Source: Anaerobranca gottschalkii DSM 13577 (GTDB taxonomy: Bacteria; Bacillota; Proteinivoracia; Proteinivoracales; Proteinivoracaceae). From it: a stretch of DNA of 64,000 nucleotides. The stretch is taken from assembly GCF_900111575.1 (NCBI RefSeq), contig NZ_FOIF01000002.1:62001-126000 (forward strand). The letters are read 5' to 3'. Positions within the stretch are counted from its first letter, which is position 1. Each line of letters opens with the position of its first letter. The translations under genes were made by a program, and so were the position numbers. Below are positions 46,957 to 55,112 of the stretch, one piece after another. Below the pieces are notes generated by a model, which saw only the letters and a list, made by a program, of their open reading frames with translations, ran no database searches and was not told where the DNA came from.

Positions 46957-47595
46957 ATGACAAGGGGAATAAGAGTTTTTGTCTTAAGCATTCTACTTGT
47001 TTTTATTTTTAGTTTAAGTGCTTCAGCTTCTGAGGTCTTTGTGAGAAAAGATTATTTAGCGACACCTAAGGGCTCACGTAGTTATTCGGGACAATATACG
47101 ACAGGACCTTTGGGAGTGAGAACACATTGGAGATTCAATGCTACACTTCAAAATAGTGGCTATGCTTATCAGATAGGTCTTGAAAGATTAACAGAGGGAC
47201 GATTTGTTTGGAGAGGATCCTCTGATCATAGGAGTTCGCTTACAATAAAGCTAACAAAAACAACAATAGCTTCTGCTACAGAAACTAGTACAATTTCTAG
47301 TAAACTTGGGCTAAGTATTCCAGTAAATGCTTTGAAAGTATCTGGTGAAATAGGTGGTAGTAGAACAACATCTCAAACCTATACTGTTACAAGTACAATA
47401 ACACATGCTCATACACTTAATAGAACATCACCTGCAGGTAGATATTCATTAAAACACACAGTGTATGCTGACAGATATAGGGTAAATACTGATAAAAGAA
47501 TCCTACGAGTCTGGAGAAGTTATTCTACAAACGATCAAATATATAGGTATCATACTACAACTGGAGACATAGATATCTGGAGACATAATTTGTAA
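46957..47595 (+). CDS. Secreted Ser/Thr-rich beta-type protein of unknown function
   Basis: A 212-aa protein with a clear Sec signal peptide (about 1-24; VLSILLVFIFSLSASASE), giving a mature protein of about 188 residues with no cysteine. The middle (about 100-155) alternates Ser/Thr with hydrophobic residues (TKTTIASATETSTISSKLG; GGSRTTSQTYTVTSTITHAH), a pattern like the membrane-inserting strands of aerolysin/ETX-type beta-pore proteins or other beta-sandwich toxins. I recognise no family. It is the first gene of the island unit, with GAGGAGG 7 bases before the ATG, a hairpin behind it, and transporter genes downstream. A toxin, bacteriocin-like or surface role is inferred only. Confidence 0.75.
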   Translation: MTRGIRVFVLSILLVFIFSLSASASEVFVRKDYLATPKGSRSYSGQYTTGPLGVRTHWRFNATLQNSGYAYQIGLERLTEGRFVWRGSSDHRSSLTIKLTKTTIASATETSTISSKLGLSIPVNALKVSGEIGGSRTTSQTYTVTSTITHAHTLNRTSPAGRYSLKHTVYADRYRVNTDKRILRVWRSYSTNDQIYRYHTTTGDIDIWRHNL

Positions 47596-47603
47596 CTACT
47601 AAC

Positions 47604-47636
47604 AGTCAAATAGGTGGATACATCACCTATTTGACT
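47604..47636 (+). terminator. Strong hairpin between secreted protein and transporter genes
   Basis: AGTCAAATAGGTG (47604-47616), loop GATACAT, CACCTATTTGACT (47624-47636): 13 perfect base pairs, with no T tract. It probably acts as a partial terminator or a 3' stabiliser, giving more secreted protein than transporter. Confidence 0.7.
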
Positions 47637-47655
47637 GACTTAAGGAGGAAAAATC

Positions 47656-48495
47656 TTGAATAAAAAGGCTATTATAAGCATCTTATTAGTTGTTTTTATT
47701 ATATTGGGATTATGGAATATAAGGGGTGATTCAAAGAGAAGTGAGGCAGAAGGAGACCTTGAATTCTTCGGTGGAGAGCTAATGAGTATAGAGTATGTAA
47801 TTTTAGATGATTTTGCATACTTTGGCTCTGTATTGATAATAAATCAAAGAATAGACAAAATGGATGTTATTGGAATCAACGGCACAAATATCGATGGCAC
47901 TAATTTTAGTTTTGAGCTTAGTGATTTGTTGGATACATACAAAGGATTTTATATATATGATTTTCGAATAGATATTGTTGATTTAGATGAAAATGAAAAC
48001 TTTTTTGAAGTTAAATCTGTGGATTTAAAAATAAATAACACTGACTTAAATTTTCCATTGAATAAAGTGATTTTTTATCGTACTAATAATATTGAACAAG
48101 GCAATCTATATGGTAAAGATTTTTATATTGATGGTGCGCCTGTTACAAGGAATTGGGATACAGAACAATTATCTTATAGGATTTATACTAATAAGGCTAT
48201 AGATATTAAAAATATTTCCTTCACTAACCAAGATATACAAGCAGAAAATCTTAGATTTTTTAATGGTGTAAAAGTTACTGAGAATGGACTTATACCTGCT
48301 GAAACTGAAGCCCAGTTTTCGTTTGATTTAGTGAAAACTAAAAACATTAATAATAATACATTTTTGTTTACTGATATAATTATAGAGTATATAGTAGTTG
48401 ATACAGGGGAAAAATTTTACTCTCATGGTCCCATGTTATTAAAGATAGGGGATATTAGCCCTGAAAACATAATGAAATACATCGATAAAAGGTAG
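47656..48495 (+). CDS. Membrane-anchored extracytoplasmic protein of unknown function
   Basis: A 279-aa protein with a short basic N-terminus and one hydrophobic segment (about 5-22; IISILLVVFIILGLW), then an acidic, Asn/Asp/Ile-rich extracellular part of about 255 residues without cysteines, repeats or recognised domains (VILDDFAYFGSVLIINQRID; FEVKSVDLKINNTDLNFPL). TTG start after TAAGGAGG. It lies 8 bases before the adaptor gene and so probably belongs to the same complex: a substrate receptor, immunity protein or surface partner. Confidence 0.7.
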   Translation: MNKKAIISILLVVFIILGLWNIRGDSKRSEAEGDLEFFGGELMSIEYVILDDFAYFGSVLIINQRIDKMDVIGINGTNIDGTNFSFELSDLLDTYKGFYIYDFRIDIVDLDENENFFEVKSVDLKINNTDLNFPLNKVIFYRTNNIEQGNLYGKDFYIDGAPVTRNWDTEQLSYRIYTNKAIDIKNISFTNQDIQAENLRFFNGVKVTENGLIPAETEAQFSFDLVKTKNINNNTFLFTDIIIEYIVVDTGEKFYSHGPMLLKIGDISPENIMKYIDKR

Positions 48496-48503
48496 GGGAT
48501 ACC

Positions 48504-49358
48504 GTGAAGAAAATAGTATTGTATATTATAATATTCATTCTCTGTACTTCTCTAATGCTAATTCTAGTCTTTACAGCTTCAGGCGGGTTAAGACAAAAAA
48601 ATAGATGGTCAATCCAAGACGAAGGTATAACTGAAAGGTTATTATATACCCATTACACAGTATTTAGAGGAAATATTACTAATCATATTTCAAAAAGTGG
48701 GATTGTTGTCCCAAGTAAAGATAGTTTGAAGCAAATTGCTATCGATACTTCTAATACAAAACCAGACATTAAATTTGTAGTAGGCGATAGATTCTCCATT
48801 GGCGATGTGTTGTATACTATGGGTGATAGAGAATTTACTAGTAAGGATAATGGATGGATCTCGCAAATTATTCATAATAAAAATAGAACAATAATTGAGT
48901 ACATTGATTTTAGCGATTATTATATCTATACATTTATAACACAAGACGAGGAACGACTTATAAATCAAGGAACACAAGTGAAAATTATTGGAAGTAATGA
49001 TTTAATCTTAGATGGTGAAATTATATATATTTCACCTGAAATTTTTGACGGTGAACTAGAAGTGAAAATAAGATATCAAGGAGACTTTTTGCCTGGAAGT
49101 CAGGTAAAGCTAAACTTTATTTTAGAGGAAAGAAAGGATGTGAAACTCATTGAAAAAGAGGTATTAAAGAGGGATGAAAGAGGTACATACCTAGAAAAAC
49201 TCTCAGAAGAGGGTTTAATAACGAGAGTATATATAGACGTAGGAATAGAAGATGAGAATTATATCGAAATACTGTCTAACAATGTTAACTTAGGAGATGA
49301 ATTTATTTTGATTACTAATGAATTTGATGGAGCCAGATATTTGGAGCAATTGCCATGA
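48504..49358 (+). CDS. HlyD/MacA-like membrane-fusion (adaptor) protein
   Basis: A 284-aa protein with an N-terminal membrane helix (about 5-25) and an extracytoplasmic part. It shows the split biotinyl-lipoyl-like segment (about 85-125; DRFSIGDVLYTMGD...NGWISQII), a beta-barrel region (QGTQVKIIGSNDLILDGEIIYIS) and a C-terminal V-IDVGIEDENYIEIL block, as in MacA-type adaptors. The usual coiled-coil hairpin is absent, as in many Gram-positive adaptors. Start GTG at 48504. It overlaps the ATPase gene by 4 bases, linking it to the transporter. Confidence 0.8.
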   Translation: MKKIVLYIIIFILCTSLMLILVFTASGGLRQKNRWSIQDEGITERLLYTHYTVFRGNITNHISKSGIVVPSKDSLKQIAIDTSNTKPDIKFVVGDRFSIGDVLYTMGDREFTSKDNGWISQIIHNKNRTIIEYIDFSDYYIYTFITQDEERLINQGTQVKIIGSNDLILDGEIIYISPEIFDGELEVKIRYQGDFLPGSQVKLNFILEERKDVKLIEKEVLKRDERGTYLEKLSEEGLITRVYIDVGIEDENYIEILSNNVNLGDEFILITNEFDGARYLEQLP

Positions 49359-50011
49359 TTGAGTTAGTGGGAATAAACAAGTCTTATCCTCAAAAGAAAG
49401 ATGTTCTTAAAGATATCAGCTTAAGAATTCCAGAAAAGAGTTTCGTATCTATTATGGGTAAATCTGGCTCTGGTAAGACGACACTACTAAATATATTAGG
49501 TCTTATAGATTCATTTTCTAAAGGTAAATATCTTTTCTACGGAAAAGATATATCTAAATTAAATAGTTCTCATCTAGCACATGTTAGAAATCAAAATATT
49601 GGCTTTGTGTTTCAAGCATATAACTTAATTCCAGGAATGTCAGTATATGAAAATGTAATGCTACCTCACCTATATTCAAGGCAAAGAATTAATCAAGGGC
49701 ATATAGAGAGAATACATTTTCTTTTAAAGCGGTTTAATCTCACAGATTTAAAAGATAAAGATGTAAACCTATTATCAGGAGGAGAAAAACAGAGAGTTTC
49801 TCTATGTAGAGCTTTAACATTAAACCCAAACCTTATAATAGCGGACGAGCCTACAGGGAATTTAGATAATGAAAATACTCAAATAGTTATGGATTATTTC
49901 AAAGAATTAAATATGGATGGTAAAACGATTATTATTGTAACTCATGACATAAATGTAGCACAGCAAGCAACTACAAGATTTTTTCTTGAGGAGGGAGTCC
50001 TTCTCAAATGA
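49355..50011 (+). CDS. ABC transporter ATP-binding protein (MacB/LolD type)
   Basis: A 218-aa ATPase of the MacB/LolD/FtsE group. Walker A is GKSGSGKTT (35-43), the Q-loop is FVFQAYNLIPGMSVYENV, the signature is LSGGEKQRVS and Walker B is LIIADEPTGNLD. It overlaps both the adaptor gene (ATGA) and the permease gene (ATGA), so the three are one translational unit. Confidence 0.95.
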   Translation: MIELVGINKSYPQKKDVLKDISLRIPEKSFVSIMGKSGSGKTTLLNILGLIDSFSKGKYLFYGKDISKLNSSHLAHVRNQNIGFVFQAYNLIPGMSVYENVMLPHLYSRQRINQGHIERIHFLLKRFNLTDLKDKDVNLLSGGEKQRVSLCRALTLNPNLIIADEPTGNLDNENTQIVMDYFKELNMDGKTIIIVTHDINVAQQATTRFFLEEGVLLK

Positions 50012-51297
50012 ATAAAGCTGTATTGTATATAAGAACATGTTTATTATATATAATCAAGAATAAGGTGAGGTTTACACTGACAGTAAGCGGAATGGTTTTG
50101 GCTTGCTTTCTATTAACTTTTGGGTATGTTTTTATTGATAGTTATTATGAAAGCAACTTTACAAGAATAAATGATTATAAGAGAACTAATTCTATTGTGG
50201 TTACTGGCCAAATGGATATTACCACGATGAATAATATTAATAATTTAGTTGGTGGTACTTATGCTTCATATCAGCGTGTGCCAGGGTCATATATTATATA
50301 CAGTTCCAATAATAAAAATATTAATGTTGAAATTATACTAACAAATGCTAATTTTACAGATTTTTTAGTACCTGTTGAGGAATTATCTTCAACCACTTAT
50401 TTTAAAACTTATTTAGTTAAAGGTAGATCTATTGAGTTAGAAGATATATTAAATGGTAACAGGGTAGTTGTAATCGATTCAGTTTTAGAATACTTATTAT
50501 TCGGAGATCATGATTCTATAGGTAAATACCTCTATATACCTATCAGAGAGTTTAGTAATAATTTTTCATCACTTAGGTATGAACCATTGCAGATAATAGG
50601 GGTTATTGAAGCATCTGATGATTCAAAACAAAAGTACTACGAATTTAATAAAAATTCAAGTCAGATAAATACAGTTTACAATGGAAGGGTTTTTGTCCCA
50701 TATTCAATTGATCTTTTTTCTAACTATGATGATATGGAAGCTTCTTCAAGGTTTATTTCACTTGTTTATAGTTATCTACCTAATTATGAAGCAACTTTTA
50801 CTGCCTTGGATACGTATTTAAGAGATTATAACCATTCAGTTAGTGCTCACTCCTACAAATCTATTTATAGAGATATTGAATTCGAGTTAATTGAGACTAG
50901 GAAAACCCTATATTTGGGTGTCTTATTAATAATTATTTTTTCTGGAATTTGTATAATGAATACAATGTTTTTCTCTGTTAAAGAGAGGATTAACGAAATA
51001 GGTATAAGAAAATCTTGTGGGGCTTCGGATGAAGATATAGTTATACAATTTATTATTGAGGGCTTACTATACGGAATAATTGCAGCTATTATAGGGATTT
51101 TTTTAGCCCTTGTCTTGGTATCACTTGTCATAATTTACTTACAAGAAGCTGGTTACTATGCTCTTTTACTTGTTATAAAGCCTAGTTCTATATTGATTTC
51201 GCTATTGACATCTCTTGTTATTTCTCTTATAGCAAGCATAATCCCTGCAATTTATGGATCAAGGATAAAGATAGTCGATGCCGTACGATTTGATTAA
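50008..51297 (+). CDS. FtsX/MacB-type ABC permease
   Basis: A 429-aa permease. The first membrane helix is at about 18-40. A MacB-PCD-like extracellular domain spans about 45-300. Three C-terminal helices (about 305-325, 350-380, 390-415) form the FtsX domain with NEIGIRKSCGASDEDIVIQFIIEG and the ending SRIKIVDAVRFD. Such permeases do not import but drive extracellular events or peptide export with the adaptor. It ends the island operon. Confidence 0.92.
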   Translation: MNKAVLYIRTCLLYIIKNKVRFTLTVSGMVLACFLLTFGYVFIDSYYESNFTRINDYKRTNSIVVTGQMDITTMNNINNLVGGTYASYQRVPGSYIIYSSNNKNINVEIILTNANFTDFLVPVEELSSTTYFKTYLVKGRSIELEDILNGNRVVVIDSVLEYLLFGDHDSIGKYLYIPIREFSNNFSSLRYEPLQIIGVIEASDDSKQKYYEFNKNSSQINTVYNGRVFVPYSIDLFSNYDDMEASSRFISLVYSYLPNYEATFTALDTYLRDYNHSVSAHSYKSIYRDIEFELIETRKTLYLGVLLIIIFSGICIMNTMFFSVKERINEIGIRKSCGASDEDIVIQFIIEGLLYGIIAAIIGIFLALVLVSLVIIYLQEAGYYALLLVIKPSSILISLLTSLVISLIASIIPAIYGSRIKIVDAVRFD

Positions 51298-51733
51298 AAT
51301 GAGGGTTGATATATAACTTTATTAGGGTATTGACGTGTATTGACCTTATTCTAAATAGGTAATATTTTGGATACCTAATTTCCTAGGCAAAGCCCAGCAC
51401 TGGATATCTAAATCTGAGTCAACTCTATCCTTAAAATATATTAAAAGCTGATAGAAACATTTTTACCATACCTTAAGTGACTGAATCCACCTCGTAGAAA
51501 TTTCCATGGTAGTTAAGTATAATATATTTTTTAAGGCTCTATTCCACCTTAAGAGAAAGACTAAACCCCCACTTGTAGAGTTGGCACCTAATTTTTACCA
51601 AAAATGGTCTGCCGCACTGTATAGCTTATTTTTCATACAAAAGTTTAGTCCTTTTTCAATAGTATCAGTTGTTTGATCTTTTATTGCTTCTTTGATGATT
51701 AACAATTGATCTCTTATAAAGAATAAATAATTT
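51298..51733. other. Non-coding right part of the island
   Basis: Apart from the probable IS21-like transposase remnant (51601-51729) no gene is recognised. The stretch is AT-rich with no long frame and separates the permease from the right direct repeat. Confidence 0.5.
51601..51729 (-). pseudogene. Fragment of an IS21-like (IstA) transposase
   Basis: The minus strand reads LFFIRDQLLIIKEAIKDQT followed by IEKGLNFCMKNKLYSAADHFW and a stop. The 'RDQL..IK.A......I.KAL.FC..N.LYSA.DF' pattern is that of the C-terminal region of IS21-family IstA proteins. No further IstA or IstB is recognisable. Assignment is tentative. Confidence 0.4.
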
Positions 51734-51768
51734 TTAATCCTTGATTGTTGGCAAAAAAAAGAATATAA
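51734..51768 (+). repeat. Right copy of the 35-bp direct repeat
   Basis: Perfect match to 45300-45334. Here the repeat runs into the functional cobalamin riboswitch leader and holds its promoter. Confidence 0.95.
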
Positions 51769-51769
51769 T
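51741..51769 (+). promoter_or_regulatory. Promoter of the cobalamin-transport operon
   Basis: TTGATT (51741-51746), 17-base spacer, TATAAT (51764-51769). Almost entirely inside the direct repeat. Transcription would start near 51776, just before the riboswitch. Confidence 0.8.
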
Positions 51770-51787
51770 TGACTTAGGTGAATAAAT

Positions 51788-51946
51788 GTTGAGTATTGGT
51801 GCCTCGTTAGAGGAGAATAGGGAATCAGGTGCAAAGCCTGAGCGGACCCGCCACTGTGATGGTTTGGCCATATCATACCACTGTTAGGAAAATAACGGGA
51901 AGGGATATCGGCCTTATACCTAAGCCAGGAGACCTGCCAATACTTA
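51788..51946 (+). ncRNA. Cobalamin (B12) riboswitch
   Basis: All core elements are present. P1 is AGTATTGG (51792-51799) with CCAATACT (51937-51944). The B12 box core GGAATCAGGTGCAAAGCCTG is followed by CGGACCCGCCACTG, then AAGCCAGGAGACCTGCC. Bound cobalamin should favour the terminator downstream and switch off the uptake operon. Confidence 0.97.
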
Positions 51947-51947
51947 A

Positions 51948-51986
51948 AACTTTTTCCTTTCGGGGGCAGAAGGAAAAGGTAAAGTT
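51948..51986 (+). promoter_or_regulatory. Intervening hairpin of the riboswitch expression platform
   Basis: AACTTTTTCCTT (51948-51959) can pair with AAGGAAAAGGTAAAGTT (51970-51986), forming a stem between aptamer and terminator; a candidate part of the switching platform. Confidence 0.45.
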
Positions 51987-51998
51987 ATTCATGACTTC

Positions 51999-52026
51999 AA
52001 CTGCCCAAAAAGGGCAGTTTTTTTAT
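51999..52026 (+). terminator. Riboswitch-controlled terminator
   Basis: AACTGCCC (51999-52006), loop of five A, GGGCAGTT (52012-52019), then a run of T. It lies between aptamer and the first gene, so it is the off-state terminator. Confidence 0.9.
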
Positions 52027-52056
52027 GGGCCCCTAATTAAATTAGGAGGGATTTAA

Positions 52057-52878
52057 ATGAAAAAATTATTGACACTGGTAATAGTATTTTTTCTTACCCT
52101 TACCTTAGTAGCCTGTAGTAAAGGAGAAAATCTACAGCAAACTGAAAATTTTAAAATTGTATCTTTAGCACCCAGTAGCACAGAAATCGTTGCAGCTTTA
52201 GGAAAATTAGAGAATTTAGTTGGTGTATCGGATTTTTGTAACTATCCTGAAGAAGTACTGAGTATAGAAAAAGTAGGAAATGCCTTTAATGTTAATTTTG
52301 AAAAAATTGTAGGGTTACAGCCAGATTTAGTATTGTTGATGAATGAAGGAGAAGTAGCAGATAGGTTAAGGGAATTAGATATCCAAGTACTTATACTTAA
52401 TCCTACAACAATTGAGGAAATATATGAAGATATTTTAAAGGTAGCTGAAATCTTGAAAGTTGAGGAAAAAGGACAAGAAATAGTAAATAAAATGAAAGAT
52501 GATCTAAAGAAAATACAAAAAGAAACCCTTGAAGAAAAGCCAACTGTATTCATCCTCTTAGATAGCACAGCTTTTTGGACTACTGGTAAAGGAACTTTTT
52601 ATAACGAAGTTATAGAAAAAAGCGGAGGTATTAATATAGCGGCAGAAGAAACTGGTTGGTTAGAATTTTCAGCAGAGAAATTACTAGAACTAGATCCAGA
52701 TGTGATATTATATACATGGGAACCATCGGAGGAATTAACTTCTTTACCAGTGTGGCAAAACTTAACTGCCGTTAAAGAAGGAAGAACATACCTAATCGAT
52801 GGTGATTTGACATCAAGACCTGGTCCAAGGATTGTTGAAGGGATAGCTACTATAGCTAAAATTTTAAAGGGTGAGTAA
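52057..52878 (+). CDS. btuF: Cobalamin ABC transporter substrate-binding lipoprotein (BtuF-like)
   Basis: A 273-aa lipoprotein: signal peptide with lipobox TLTLVAC (Cys at 20), then a helical-backbone binding protein of the BtuF/FhuD class (VSLAPSSTEIVAALGKLENL; TTGKGTFYNEVIEKSGGINIA). Placement directly under a cobalamin riboswitch makes a corrinoid the likely substrate. TTAGGAGG precedes the ATG. The next gene starts within or just after the stop codon. Confidence 0.92.
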   Translation: MKKLLTLVIVFFLTLTLVACSKGENLQQTENFKIVSLAPSSTEIVAALGKLENLVGVSDFCNYPEEVLSIEKVGNAFNVNFEKIVGLQPDLVLLMNEGEVADRLRELDIQVLILNPTTIEEIYEDILKVAEILKVEEKGQEIVNKMKDDLKKIQKETLEEKPTVFILLDSTAFWTTGKGTFYNEVIEKSGGINIAAEETGWLEFSAEKLLELDPDVILYTWEPSEELTSLPVWQNLTAVKEGRTYLIDGDLTSRPGPRIVEGIATIAKILKGE

Positions 52879-52879
52879 T

Positions 52880-53854
52880 TTGAAAAAAACTTATTTATTT
52901 ACCATAATAATTCTCTTTTCAGTATTAATATTGGGGGTAGCCTTTGGAGCAACCCCCATTTCTTTAAGAGAAATATTCTTAAACTCGAATACAACTTATT
53001 ATGTTATTTTATATCAAATGAGAATGCCGAGGGTAGTTTTGAGTATGTTGGTAGGTGGGGTATTAGCTGGTTGTGGAGTAGCTTTTCAAAGTATTTTAAA
53101 AAATCCATTGGCAGAACCTTATACTTTAGGGGTTAGCAGTGGAGCAGGTTTAGGCGCTACTCTAGCTATGACATTTTTGGTTAATTATAGGATTTATGGC
53201 TTATCCACAATTACTTTCTTCTCCTTCCTCTTTGCTATATTTACAGTTATATTGGTCTACTTTTTAGCTAAAAGTCAAGGTTCCTTAAATCCTTTAAATC
53301 TCATCTTAGCTGGAGTTGTTATCAGTTCAACTTTTTCCGCATTTATATCTTTTATAATGATCTACGCCGATGACAATATACGGCAAATCTTTTTTTGGTT
53401 GATGGGTAATTTACAAAGGGCATCATGGGATAAGCTTAAGATAATTATAATTCCAGCAGTCATTGGCTTAATATTAATAGCACTAAAGCTAAAAGAATTA
53501 AATCTTTTGCTTTTGGGTGATGAGGAAGCGGCTTCCTTGGGGGTAGAAGTAGAAAAGACAAAAAAAATCATTATCCTTGGAGCTACTTTAGCCACTGCCT
53601 CTGTGGTTTCTATAAGTGGGTTGATCGGGTTTGTAGGACTTATTGTACCCCATACTTTAAGGTTAATTTTTGGAGGAGATAACCTAAAAATATATCCTCT
53701 ATCAATATTATGGGGAGGTATATTTTTGACTTTAGCTGATCTAATTGGAAGAATAATTCTAGTGCCTAGGGAAATTCCTGTAGGGATAATTACGGCATTA
53801 ACTGGAGGCCCCTTTTTCTTATTTTTACTAAAACAAAAGGCAAAGAGGGAATGA
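52880..53854 (+). CDS. btuC: Cobalamin ABC transporter permease (BtuC/FecCD family)
   Basis: A 324-aa FecCD-type permease with about ten membrane helices. Motifs are MRMPRVVLSMLVGGVLAGCGV, NPLAEPYTLGVSSGAGLGA and GFVGLIVPHTLRLIFGGDN. TTG at 52880 is preferred, about 6 bases after the AAAGGGTGA site; a GTG at 52871 is inside it. Under the cobalamin riboswitch. Confidence 0.92.
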   Translation: MKKTYLFTIIILFSVLILGVAFGATPISLREIFLNSNTTYYVILYQMRMPRVVLSMLVGGVLAGCGVAFQSILKNPLAEPYTLGVSSGAGLGATLAMTFLVNYRIYGLSTITFFSFLFAIFTVILVYFLAKSQGSLNPLNLILAGVVISSTFSAFISFIMIYADDNIRQIFFWLMGNLQRASWDKLKIIIIPAVIGLILIALKLKELNLLLLGDEEAASLGVEVEKTKKIIILGATLATASVVSISGLIGFVGLIVPHTLRLIFGGDNLKIYPLSILWGGIFLTLADLIGRIILVPREIPVGIITALTGGPFFLFLLKQKAKRE

Positions 53855-53855
53855 C

Positions 53856-55112
53856 ATGGGTGAGATAATAATTAAAGATTTAACAGTTGAAGTAAATAGT
53901 TTAAAGATCCTCGATGATCTAAATTTTACCTTTGAAAAAGGGAAATTTTATAGTATTATAGGACCAAATGGCAGTGGTAAAACAACCCTCATTAAGTCTT
54001 TAGGAGGTTTAATTAAACCTAAAAGGGGAGAAATATTAGTCTACAATGAAAACATTCATTTAATGGATGGGAAAAAACGGGCCGGCATCATCGCTATGCT
54101 CCCTCAAAATATCCATATCGATACATCCTTTACCGTTAAAGAAATTGTGGAAATGGGTAGGTATTACCAAAAACCTTATATTTTTCAAAATTTGACTAAA
54201 GAAGATCAAAATATTATCAAATGGGCTATGGAGCAAGTAAAGGTTGAGGAATTAGCAAATAGACAATACAATCCTTTAAGTGGAGGAGAAAAACAAAGGG
54301 TTTTATTAGCTAGGGCACTAAGTCAAAGGGCAGAAATTTTCTTATTAGATGAGCCTACTGCTAACTTAGATATTAACTATCAACTAGAGATCTTAAAATT
54401 ATTAGATGAACTTAATAAGAAATTTGGTATAACTATCATAGCAGTCTTACATGACCTTCAATTAGCAGCAAAGTTTAGTGATGAAATTTTGTTAATGAAT
54501 AACGGCAGAATTTATAAACACGGTGTACCAAGTGATGTAATTACCAAAGATACCATCAAAGAAGTATTTAAAATCACCTCTAATATTTACTGGGATTCTT
54601 TTACCAATGATTTTACCATCAAGGCGGTGGATTTACTCTCAATTGATGATAAAATTAAGATCCATGTAATTGCAGGGGGAGGTAGTGGAGTACACATTTT
54701 AGAGTTATTCGAAGGAAATTATAATAATCTATCTTTAGGAGTAGTAAATAGAGAAGATTTAGATTGGAAAAAAGGGAAAGAACTTAATATAAAAGTTGTA
54801 GAAATTCCTCCTTACTCTAGTATAGATCTTATAAGTCATCAAGAAAATTTGAGGTTAATCGATGAAGCTAATTTAGTAATATTATGTAATACCCCCTTTG
54901 GACATGGTAATATTAGAAATTTAGAAGCTGTACAATATGCCTTAAATAAAGGGAAAAAAATCATTGTAATTGGAGATGAAAATTTTCAACAGAGGGATTT
55001 CACAAAAGATAAAGGGGCAATAAAGATATTCAATAATATTATCAAAGGACAAAAGGTGTATTTTGCCAGGAATGTTAATGAACTGAGAAATTACTTAAAG
55101 GGGGAAGAATAA
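53856..55112 (+). CDS. btuD: Cobalamin ABC transporter ATPase with an extra C-terminal domain
   Basis: A 418-aa protein. Residues 1-~250 are a normal BtuD/FepC ATPase: Walker A GPNGSGKTT, signature LSGGEKQRV, Walker B IFLLDEPTANLD. Residues ~255-418 are an additional alpha/beta domain (IHVIAGGGSGVHILELF; ANLVILCNTPFGHGNIRNLEAV; GKKIIVIGD) with Rossmann-like glycine turns. It lacks the CbiZ amidohydrolase features that sometimes follow BtuD. The extra domain may bind a nucleotide or corrinoid precursor; I do not recognise its family. ATG start, 1 base after btuC. Confidence 0.9.
   Translation: MGEIIIKDLTVEVNSLKILDDLNFTFEKGKFYSIIGPNGSGKTTLIKSLGGLIKPKRGEILVYNENIHLMDGKKRAGIIAMLPQNIHIDTSFTVKEIVEMGRYYQKPYIFQNLTKEDQNIIKWAMEQVKVEELANRQYNPLSGGEKQRVLLARALSQRAEIFLLDEPTANLDINYQLEILKLLDELNKKFGITIIAVLHDLQLAAKFSDEILLMNNGRIYKHGVPSDVITKDTIKEVFKITSNIYWDSFTNDFTIKAVDLLSIDDKIKIHVIAGGGSGVHILELFEGNYNNLSLGVVNREDLDWKKGKELNIKVVEIPPYSSIDLISHQENLRLIDEANLVILCNTPFGHGNIRNLEAVQYALNKGKKIIVIGDENFQQRDFTKDKGAIKIFNNIIKGQKVYFARNVNELRNYLKGEE

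Noticed and set aside
51829-52056. A 75-codon frame in the cobalamin leader
   Set aside because: It runs through the riboswitch aptamer and the terminator; the RNA structure explains the sequence and there is no ribosome-binding site.
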